Shown: positions 6,899 through 13,264 of the stretch, one piece after another
How the letters are laid out: each line of letters begins with the position of its first letter
Position numbering within the stretch: position 1 is the stretch's first letter
Source: Phoenicibacter congonensis
GTDB taxonomy: Bacteria; Actinomycetota; Coriobacteriia; Coriobacteriales; Eggerthellaceae
DNA length: 13,264 nucleotides
Assembly: GCA_030530045.1 (NCBI GenBank)
Contig: JAUMVS010000029.1
Coordinates: 1 to 13,264, forward strand
Direction: 5' to 3'
Notes under the pieces: model-generated
The model's input: the letters and a program-made list of their open reading frames with translations, nothing else
The model's database searches: none
Told to the model about the DNA's origin: nothing
Translations under genes and position numbers: made by a program

Positions 6899-9800
6899 AT
6901 GTCGACGAACAAAAAGGTTAGTAACCAGCCCTACCAGCAGCATCTATCGAAGGTTGCGAAAAATTGTGCGCAAGGGCTCTATCGTGAGGAATTTGAGCAC
7001 GATGCTTGCGGAATTGGCGCCTTGGCTGAATTGAATGGCATTCGCTCTCACCAAATGCTTGACGATGCGCTTTCGCTGCTCATCAATTTGGAACACCGCG
7101 GCGGCGTTGGCCTCGAGAAGAACACAGGCGACGGCGCTGGCGTTTTGTTCCAAATCCCTCATCGTTTCTTCCGCAAAGAGTCGCAGAAATATGGCCACTT
7201 GCTGCCGAGCGAGGGCAAATATGCTGTTGCAATGGTTTTTTTGCCACAAGACGAGCAGGGCGTTCACGATGCGATGCGCGTTTTTGAAGACGGCTGTGCG
7301 CAGTGCGGAATTCCACTGCTTTTCTGGCGTGATGTTCCTCATGACACTCACGGAATTGGTGAGACTGCGCTGGCATCGATGCCAACAATCAAGCAAGCTT
7401 TTCTCGGTCGTCCTGAGGGTTGCTGCAAATCGCGCGATGAGTTTGAGAAGGAACTTTACCTCTGCCGCAGAACAATCGAGAAAGCTGGCGACAAGACTTC
7501 CGCACTCAAGGACAAGATTTTCTACATTTGCTCGATGAGTTCTCGCACCATCGTTTATAAAGGCATGCTTTTGGCAACGCAGATGCGCGGTTTTTATCAA
7601 GACCTCGCCGATGCTTCAACCGAGACATCGGTGGCGCTCGTGCATTCGCGTTATTCAACCAACACAATGCCTGCTTGGGAGCGTGCTCATCCAAATCGTT
7701 ACATCATTCACAACGGCGAAATCAACACGCTTCGTGGCAACAAAAATTGGGTTGCTGCTCGCGAACCTGAGCTCTATTCGCCTGAACTGCAAGAAGATTT
7801 GCAGAAGGTTTTGCCTGTAATTAGCCGCGAGGGTTCTGACTCTGCAATGCTTGACAATGTCGTTGAGTTTTTGCACATGAACGGTCGCTCGATTCCGCGC
7901 GTTATGTCGATGCTCATTCCTGAGCCTTGGGATCACAACCCAGTGCTTTCGCAGCATCGCCGCGCTTTGGATGAATATCAATCGATGCTCACCGAGGCAT
8001 GGGATGGACCTGCTGCAATTGCCTACACCGACGGCGTAATTCTTGGTGCAAGTCTTGACCGAAATGGCCTGCGTCCAGTTCGTTATTACGTTACAAAAGA
8101 CGACCGCTTGATTCTCTCGAGTGAGGTCGGCACGCTTGACGTTGACCCTGCAAACATTCTCGTTTCTGGCAATTTAGGGCCAGGCGAGATGATGGTCACC
8201 GACCCATCGCACGGTCGCGTGATGTTTAATGACGAGGTCAAAGACCGCTTTGCGCATGAGCGCCCCTACCGTGAATGGATCGACTCGCATCTTTTAAAGA
8301 TTGACGATGTTGTTCGGAAATATCACAACGTTGACCATGCGGAAACTGCCGAGGTCGATGACGACGTTGATTTGACCGTGCGTCAAGTTGCGCATGGCTA
8401 TCACTACGACGATGTTCAGGAAGCAATTCTTCCAATGGCGAAGAACGGAAAATCGCCGCTCGCTTCGATGGGTGCCGATGTTCCGCCTGCATGTTTGTCG
8501 CAGCAAGATCGCAGGCTCTACGATTATTTCAACCAGCTCTTTGCGCAGGTCACAAACCCACCAATTGATGCGCTTCGCGAGTCGTTTATTACCTCAACGC
8601 TGCTCTATCTTGGCAGCCACGGCAACATGCTTGAGGATTCTCGCGAGAACTGTCGCCTCATTAAACTCGAAACCCCTCTGCTCACAAAAGAGCAGTTCAA
8701 GGCTCTAAAAGACATCAAAATTCAGGGCTTTAAGTCGGCAACGCTGAGTGCGACCTATCCAACAGGTGGCGGAGAGCATGCTTTGGCTGAGGCTCTCGAG
8801 CGCCTGCATGAGGAAGCAATCGCTGCAATTCGCGATGACGCAAACATCCTCATCATTTCTGACAGAGCAATTGAAGGACAAACTCCAATTCCTTCACTTT
8901 TGGCTGTGTCGAGCATCCACAATCACTTGCTGCGCTGCGGTGTTAGAACGAACGCCGACATCGTCGTTGAGACAGGTGACGCGATTACTCCTCACGACTT
9001 TGCAACTTTGATTGGTTACAGCGCTTCTGGAATTTATCCATATCTCGCACACGAAACAATCGACCACTTCTGCAAACAGGGGACGATCTCTCTCGATTCG
9101 AACGTTGCGATTGAAAATTACAACAAAGCAGTTGTTGCTGGAATCGTTTCGGTCATGTCGAAGATGGGCATTTCCACGATGCAGGGCTATCACGGTGCTC
9201 AAGTTTTCGAGGTTCTTGGTCTTGCAGAAGACGTCATTAACGAGCATTTCGCAGGAACTGTGAGCCGCATTGGTGGTCTTGGAATTGATGACATTCAACA
9301 CGAATGCGACCTGCGTCAGCAGCGTGCAGAAGACCAGAAGAAATCGATTGCACCTTCGGCGCTGTCAAGTTCGGGCATCACAAAATGGCGCCCTAATGGC
9401 GGCGAAGAGCACCTCATTAACCCAATGACAATCACACTTTTGCAAACTGCTGCGCGCGAAAATGATTACGACACATTCCTCGAGTTCAGCAAAGCAATGC
9501 ATCCAACGGGTCGCACGATTACACTTCGTGACCTGCTCGAATTTGACTTTGAAGGCAGAACCCCAGTTCCGATAGATGAAGTTGAGCCTGCTTCAGAAAT
9601 TGTGAAGCGTTTCACGACGGGCGCTATGAGTTACGGCTCGATTTCTCAAGAAGCGCACGAGTGCCTCGCAATTGCGATGAACCGCCTTGGTGGCAAGTCG
9701 AACAGCGGCGAGGGTGGCGAGGATGTCTCTCGCGAGACGATTCTTCCAAATGGCGACAGCAAACTTTCTGCAATTAAGCAGATCGCTTCGGGTCGCTTTG

Positions 9801-11563
9801 GTGTCACGAGCCGCTATTTGATGAGCGCAAAAGAAATTCAAATTAAGATGGCACAGGGCGCAAAGCCTGGTGAAGGCGGTCACTTGCCTGGCAGCAAAGT
9901 TTGGCCATGGATTGCAAAAACCCGCCGTTCAACGCCTGGTTTGAGCCTCATTTCGCCTCCACCACATCACGACATTTACTCGATTGAGGACCTCGCGGAA
10001 CTCATTTTCGACATGAAAAATGCAAACCCAACTGCACGAATTTCTGTGAAGCTTGTGTCAGAAGCTGGCGTTGGCACCATTGCAACAGGCGTTGCAAAGG
10101 GCGGCGCTCACAAGATTTTGATTTCTGGCAACAATGGCGGAACAGGCGCTGCACCTCGCGATTCTATTTATCATGCGGGTCTTCCGCTTGAGCTTGGCTT
10201 GGCAGAAGCGCAGCAGACGCTTCTGCAAAACGGTCTTCGTTCTCGCGTAGTTGTTGAGTGTGACGGCAAGATTGTTGACGGTCGCGACGTTGCGATGACT
10301 TGCCTGCTTGGTGCCGAAGAGTTCGGTTTTGCGACGATGCCTTTGATTGCAATGGGTTGTTTGATGCAGCGCGATTGTCAGCAAGACACTTGCCCTGTCG
10401 GCATTGCGACGCAAAATTCCAAGCTCCGTTGCCGCTTTAAGGGCAGCCCTGACAACATCGTTAACTACTTTATGCTGGTTGCTCAGCAGATGCGTGAATA
10501 CATGGCAAAGCTTGGCTTCCGCACTGTTGAGGAGATGGTCGGCCACCCTGAGCTTTTGAAGCAAACGGCGCCTGTTGACAGCTGGAAAGCAAAGCTGGTC
10601 GACCTGTCGCCTGTGACATATGCCGCAAAGACCGAGTTCTGCCTCTCCATTCCTGGTGCCGATTGCCGCCACAGCCTCGAAGCGCTTGCTCCTGAGGACG
10701 CGCTTTCGGGCACGCTGGATGCGACACTTCTTCTGCCCTACACAGAAGATGCCCGCAAGAGGCTGCTAACTCAGCATTTCACTGTTGACGTTGCGAACAC
10801 GAACCGCTGCGTTGGCACGATGCTCGGCTCGCAGGTCACGAAGGCTCACCCAGAGGGAATTCCTGAGGACTCGCTCAAGGTTGATTGCTATGGCTCGGCT
10901 GGAAACAGCTTCGGCGCGTTTATTCCTTGCGGTTTGACGCTAAATGTCATCGGCGAGGCGAACGACTACTTCGGAAAAGGCCTATCAGGCGGCATTTTGT
11001 CAATTCACCCACACAAGAGTGCAGCGTTTAAGTCAGACGAAAACGTTATAGCCGGCAACGTTGCGTTCTATGGCGCAACTGGCGGTCGTGCATTTGTAAA
11101 CGGCCTTGCGGGCCAGCGCTTCGCTGTCAGAAATTCTGGCGCTACGCTGGTTGTTGAAGGCGTTGGCAACAACGGTTGCGAATACATGACGGGCGGCACG
11201 GTTCTCATTCTTGGCGAGGTCGGTTTGAACTTCGCGGCTGGCATGAGCGGCGGCGTTGCTTATGTCTACGACGAGCAGCATACGCTCGACAGTCGCTGCA
11301 ATCACGACCTTGTTGACATCGAGGAGCCAACTGAAGACGACTTGAAGCTCATTAAAGACCTCATCGCCGAGCATGCAAAACGCACAGGTTCTGGCCGAGG
11401 CATTAAGATGCTCTATCGCTTCGACAGAATTAAAGAAGATTTCGTGAAGGTAATTCCGCGTGATTACAGGCACATTCAAGAGATTATTTCCGAGCAAAAA
11501 GCGCTGGGTCATGGTCAAGAGGAAGCCGAAGAGCGCGCGTTCGAGATTATCACGGGACGATAA
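6899..11563 (+). CDS. gltB: Glutamate synthase (NADPH) large subunit
   Basis: Makes two glutamates from glutamine and 2-oxoglutarate. Ammonia released by the amidotransferase tunnels to the FMN site, where electrons come from GltD. I start at the ATG at 6899 (GGTGAGG five bases upstream), giving 1554 residues; the frame is open from a GTG at 6794, but those 35 residues lack conservation and a ribosome site. A 36-residue propeptide precedes the catalytic Cys37 (HDACGIG), which becomes the N-terminus after cleavage. Other amidotransferase residues visible are HSRYSTNT (249-256) and NGE (272-274). A central domain follows, then the FMN/synthase domain from about residue 909 (GAMSYGSISQEAHE), with GEGGHLPGSKVWPW and STPGLSLISPPPHHD. 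The [3Fe-4S] cysteines are Cys1154, Cys1160 and Cys1165. The GXGXG beta-helix domain is at about 1385-1460. Length is normal for the family. No damage is seen. It forms an operon with gltD. Confidence 0.97.
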   Translation: MSTNKKVSNQPYQQHLSKVAKNCAQGLYREEFEHDACGIGALAELNGIRSHQMLDDALSLLINLEHRGGVGLEKNTGDGAGVLFQIPHRFFRKESQKYGHLLPSEGKYAVAMVFLPQDEQGVHDAMRVFEDGCAQCGIPLLFWRDVPHDTHGIGETALASMPTIKQAFLGRPEGCCKSRDEFEKELYLCRRTIEKAGDKTSALKDKIFYICSMSSRTIVYKGMLLATQMRGFYQDLADASTETSVALVHSRYSTNTMPAWERAHPNRYIIHNGEINTLRGNKNWVAAREPELYSPELQEDLQKVLPVISREGSDSAMLDNVVEFLHMNGRSIPRVMSMLIPEPWDHNPVLSQHRRALDEYQSMLTEAWDGPAAIAYTDGVILGASLDRNGLRPVRYYVTKDDRLILSSEVGTLDVDPANILVSGNLGPGEMMVTDPSHGRVMFNDEVKDRFAHERPYREWIDSHLLKIDDVVRKYHNVDHAETAEVDDDVDLTVRQVAHGYHYDDVQEAILPMAKNGKSPLASMGADVPPACLSQQDRRLYDYFNQLFAQVTNPPIDALRESFITSTLLYLGSHGNMLEDSRENCRLIKLETPLLTKEQFKALKDIKIQGFKSATLSATYPTGGGEHALAEALERLHEEAIAAIRDDANILIISDRAIEGQTPIPSLLAVSSIHNHLLRCGVRTNADIVVETGDAITPHDFATLIGYSASGIYPYLAHETIDHFCKQGTISLDSNVAIENYNKAVVAGIVSVMSKMGISTMQGYHGAQVFEVLGLAEDVINEHFAGTVSRIGGLGIDDIQHECDLRQQRAEDQKKSIAPSALSSSGITKWRPNGGEEHLINPMTITLLQTAARENDYDTFLEFSKAMHPTGRTITLRDLLEFDFEGRTPVPIDEVEPASEIVKRFTTGAMSYGSISQEAHECLAIAMNRLGGKSNSGEGGEDVSRETILPNGDSKLSAIKQIASGRFGVTSRYLMSAKEIQIKMAQGAKPGEGGHLPGSKVWPWIAKTRRSTPGLSLISPPPHHDIYSIEDLAELIFDMKNANPTARISVKLVSEAGVGTIATGVAKGGAHKILISGNNGGTGAAPRDSIYHAGLPLELGLAEAQQTLLQNGLRSRVVVECDGKIVDGRDVAMTCLLGAEEFGFATMPLIAMGCLMQRDCQQDTCPVGIATQNSKLRCRFKGSPDNIVNYFMLVAQQMREYMAKLGFRTVEEMVGHPELLKQTAPVDSWKAKLVDLSPVTYAAKTEFCLSIPGADCRHSLEALAPEDALSGTLDATLLLPYTEDARKRLLTQHFTVDVANTNRCVGTMLGSQVTKAHPEGIPEDSLKVDCYGSAGNSFGAFIPCGLTLNVIGEANDYFGKGLSGGILSIHPHKSAAFKSDENVIAGNVAFYGATGGRAFVNGLAGQRFAVRNSGATLVVEGVGNNGCEYMTGGTVLILGEVGLNFAAGMSGGVAYVYDEQHTLDSRCNHDLVDIEEPTEDDLKLIKDLIAEHAKRTGSGRGIKMLYRFDRIKEDFVKVIPRDYRHIQEIISEQKALGHGQEEAEERAFEIITGR

Positions 11564-11661
11564 ATTTAGCGTTAGGAATTAGCGCAGAAGGATGGCCGGT
11601 TCGGCGGGTTAGCGGGGCTAACTGGAGTTGCGGAAGCGGCACTAAAACTAGGAGAACTGAG
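11564..11661 (+). other. gltB-gltD spacer with perfect hairpin
   Basis: 98-base non-coding gap. It contains GTTAGC-GGG-GCTAAC (11608-11622), a perfect six-pair hairpin with a three-base loop, and the hexamer TTAGCG three times (near 11567, 11579 and 11609). No T tract follows the hairpin, so it is unlikely to terminate transcription. It may mark RNA processing or protect one end of a processed message. AGGAG lies seven bases before the gltD ATG. The role is inferred. Confidence 0.45.
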
Positions 11662-13104
11662 ATGGGAAAACCAGGTGCATATTTACATATCGACCGCGAG
11701 GGCCACAATGTGGTGGTTGCGGGCGAGGCCGTTCGGACCTACGACGAAGTGGTTGTGCCGCTAGACCTTGAAACGCAGCGTGCGCAGGCGAGCCGATGCA
11801 TGGATTGCGGAACGCCGTTTTGCCTGTGTGGCTGCACTTTTTGTGGTTCGCGCTCGGCGACAGGATGCCCGCTTCACAATGCAATTCCTGAAATGAACGA
11901 CCTGCTTTTCGAGGGTCGCTTGGCTGAGGCTGCCGACCGACTTTCGCTCACGAATCCTTTCCCAGAGTTCACAAGCCGCGTCTGCCCTGCTCCATGTGAG
12001 CAAGCTTGCAACCTGGGGCTACACGATGAGGCAGTCACGATTCACGACAACGAGCGTGCAATTTCTGATGCAGCTTGGGCGGCAGGCGTGAAGCCGCTTG
12101 CTCCTGCAGCTTCCGACGCGAAAAAGGTTGCAGTAGTTGGTTCTGGCCCTGCAGGCCTTGCTGCAGCATGGGATCTTGCCGCCGCTGGTTTTAAGGTCAC
12201 GGTTTATGAAAAGGCTGACCGACCTGGTGGTTTGCTGATGTATGGCATTCCAAACATGAAGCTCGACAAGAAGATTATCGAGCGCCGAATTAATCTTATG
12301 AAAGAAAGCGGCATCGAGTTTGAACTTAACTCCGATGCTTCTGCGAAGGCTGATGAAATTCTGAAAAACTTCGACGCTGTGGTTCTCGCTTGCGGCTTCC
12401 GCACGCCACGCGTTGTGGACATTGCGGGCAAAGACCTCGACGGCGTTCTTTTCGCAGTCGATTATTTGACGGAATCGACAAGCGCATTGCTTGAGGGCAG
12501 AGAGCCTGGCGTTGATGCTTCTGGCAAAGACGTTGTCGTAATTGGCGGCGGCGACACCGGCGTTGACTGCGTTGCAACCGCTCTTCGTCAAGGTGCTAAA
12601 AGCGTCAAGCAGGTGATTCGTGCTTCTGCACCTCAGTCAGAAGCCACCGACGTCGACTGGGAGAAATGGCCTAACAAGCGCGGAGCAGTTGAACCTGGCT
12701 ATGGTCAGCGCGAAGCCATCGAGCTAAACGGCAGCGACCCTCGCATTTTCTCGACCGACACGCTCGAGTTCACTACCGAAGACGGCAGCCACGTCGCTGG
12801 CGTCAAGACCCTGCACAAAGGGGACGATGAGTGCTGTGCAGAAATTCTGCCAGCTGATCTTGTCCTGATTGCAAAGGGTTTTGTTGGTACAGAAAGTGAC
12901 CTCTTGCAGGCATTTCATGTGAAGGCTAACGAAGAGAACGGGCGAGTTGCAACTTCTGGCGACTATGCAAATCTTGCGGAAGTCGAGTCAGGCGACAGCA
13001 AAATCTTCGTCGCAGGCGATGCTCACGTTGGTTCAAGCCTCGTCGCAACCGCCATGCACGACGCCCTGGAAGCTAGCAAACAGATCAAAGCATTCCTTGC
13101 ATAA
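11662..13104 (+). CDS. gltD: Glutamate synthase (NADPH) small subunit
   Basis: 480-residue FAD/NADPH-dependent electron-donor subunit that passes electrons through iron-sulfur clusters to GltB. The N-terminal ferredoxin-like region has Cys46, Cys49 and Cys54 (CMDCGTPFC), Cys69 (TGCPLHN), and Cys108, Cys112 and Cys116 (VCPAPCEQAC). Between Cys54 and Cys69 lies an insert with three additional cysteines, Cys56, Cys58 and Cys61, not usual for GltD. FAD binding is shown by VAVVGSGPAGLAAAWDL (156-172) and EKADRPGG (183-190), NADPH binding by VVVIGGGDTGVDCVATAL, and the closing FAD motif by IFVAGDAHVGSSLVATAM near the C-terminus. The LLMYGIPNMKLDK segment is typical of the family. ATG has AGGAG seven bases upstream and follows gltB by 98 bases. 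Residues 384-391 (LHKGDDEC) are encoded by a near-exact copy of a repeat found elsewhere in the window. No terminator is evident after the stop. Confidence 0.96.
   Translation: MGKPGAYLHIDREGHNVVVAGEAVRTYDEVVVPLDLETQRAQASRCMDCGTPFCLCGCTFCGSRSATGCPLHNAIPEMNDLLFEGRLAEAADRLSLTNPFPEFTSRVCPAPCEQACNLGLHDEAVTIHDNERAISDAAWAAGVKPLAPAASDAKKVAVVGSGPAGLAAAWDLAAAGFKVTVYEKADRPGGLLMYGIPNMKLDKKIIERRINLMKESGIEFELNSDASAKADEILKNFDAVVLACGFRTPRVVDIAGKDLDGVLFAVDYLTESTSALLEGREPGVDASGKDVVVIGGGDTGVDCVATALRQGAKSVKQVIRASAPQSEATDVDWEKWPNKRGAVEPGYGQREAIELNGSDPRIFSTDTLEFTTEDGSHVAGVKTLHKGDDECCAEILPADLVLIAKGFVGTESDLLQAFHVKANEENGRVATSGDYANLAEVESGDSKIFVAGDAHVGSSLVATAMHDALEASKQIKAFLA
12811..12850 (+). repeat. REP-like repeat copy inside gltD, with flanking palindromes
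   Basis: Bases 12812-12832 match 92-112 at 20 of 21 positions and encode residues 384-391 of GltD in frame. CTGCACA (12811-12817) and TGTGCAG (12835-12841) flank the core as a perfect seven-base inverted repeat. A second palindrome, GCAGAA-A-TTCTGC (12838-12850), overlaps its right arm. The core is in the opposite orientation, relative to the gene, from the three intergenic copies. In GltD homologues this stretch is a variable loop before the conserved LPADLVLIAKGF segment. Confidence 0.65.
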
Positions 13105-13135
13105 GCAGGCTTTCCCTCGCGACCCCGCAGGACTC

Positions 13136-13161
13136 GCCGCACACAACTCATCGTCCCCATT
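13136..13161 (+). repeat. REP-like dispersed repeat, copy 3
   Basis: 26-base unit with core ACAACTCATCGTCCCC, identical at 25 of 26 positions to 13204-13229. It lies 32 bases after the gltD stop codon, in the same sense relative to the upstream gene as the copy at 92-115. Confidence 0.8.
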
Positions 13162-13207
13162 TGGCATCTGCACATTTCCGCAGGTGAGAGCATGTTTTGT
13201 GTTGCCA
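13162..13207 (+). other. Spacer between paired repeats, closed by an inverted repeat
   Basis: The spacer begins with TGGCA (13162-13166) and ends with TGCCA (13203-13207), which can pair and bring the two repeat units together. CTGC and GCAG in its left half could form a small inner stem. No coding potential is seen. The layout resembles a paired REP unit (BIME-like) or a miniature remnant, which is inference. Confidence 0.4.
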
Positions 13208-13229
13208 CACACAACTCATCGTCCCCATT
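13204..13229 (+). repeat. REP-like dispersed repeat, copy 4
   Basis: Second 26-base unit, 68 bases downstream of the first and differing at one base. CACAA and TTGTG at its edges can form a five-pair stem. The following TTGTGCA extends the match with the copy at 92-115. An 11-base palindrome AGTGC-A-GCACT (13243-13253) follows shortly after. Confidence 0.8.
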
Positions 13230-13264
13230 GTGCAGACCCCATAGTGCAGCACTGATATAATCGT

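Noticed and set aside
9071..9092. AGGGGACGAT inside gltB, resembling the repeat core
   Set aside because: Only ten consecutive bases match, the following GAGTTGT is absent, and the site is in an otherwise normal stretch of the large subunit. Chance similarity is adequate.
10058..10672. Long open frame on the strand opposite gltB
   Set aside because: It lies wholly within conserved glutamate synthase sequence, has no ribosome site and no recognisable domain; it is a shadow of the real gene.
12019..12591. Long open frame on the strand opposite gltD
   Set aside because: It overlaps the conserved FAD- and NADPH-binding regions of GltD and shows no features of its own.

Overview
The window is bacterial chromosome of moderate GC. 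It has tightly packed genes, AGGAG-type ribosome binding sites, some GTG and TTG starts, and a Tat-plus-lipobox lipoprotein. Gene content would suit a host-associated or anaerobic actinobacterium of the Coriobacteriia type, or a Firmicute relative. That placement is a guess from general gene style, because no rRNA or taxonomic marker is present. There are seven protein genes and no RNA genes, CRISPR array or transposase.

Left part, minus strand (115-3527): a three-gene ABC importer operon encodes a Tat/lipoprotein solute-binding protein, a short ATPase and a fused double permease. Its layout matches the Fe3+/putrescine/2-aminoethylphosphonate (PhnS2-T2-U2-like) class. Upstream, in the same direction and separated by a clear intrinsic terminator (3661-3690), is an HTH-nucleotidyltransferase fusion of the LicC/PntC type. 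It is probably a cytidylyltransferase for phosphocholine or 2-aminoethylphosphonate and starts at a TTG codon beside a palindrome. Together the block hints at uptake and activation of a small phosphorylated or phosphonate amine, but the substrate is inferred only from context.

Middle, plus strand (4877-6685): a six-helix voltage-gated K+ channel with a TTIGFGD filter and arginine-rich S4 is fused to a second multi-helix membrane domain resembling ECF-transporter S components or 5TM sensor domains, followed by a 150-residue acidic tail. This is the most unusual protein in the window.

Right part, plus strand (6899-13104): gltB and gltD encode the large and small subunits of NADPH-dependent glutamate synthase (ammonia assimilation). 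They are preceded by a structured leader and separated by a 98-base spacer with a perfect hairpin. GltD has an unusual cysteine-rich insert in its N-terminal iron-sulfur region.

A short dispersed repeat, core GGGGACGATGAGTTGT, links the two ends. One copy touches the stop codon of the left operon, two copies lie 68 bases apart after gltD, and a fourth, 20/21 identical to the first, lies in frame inside gltD. It looks like a REP-type element of the kind mobilised by REP-associated tyrosine transposases, and is the main unexplained structure.
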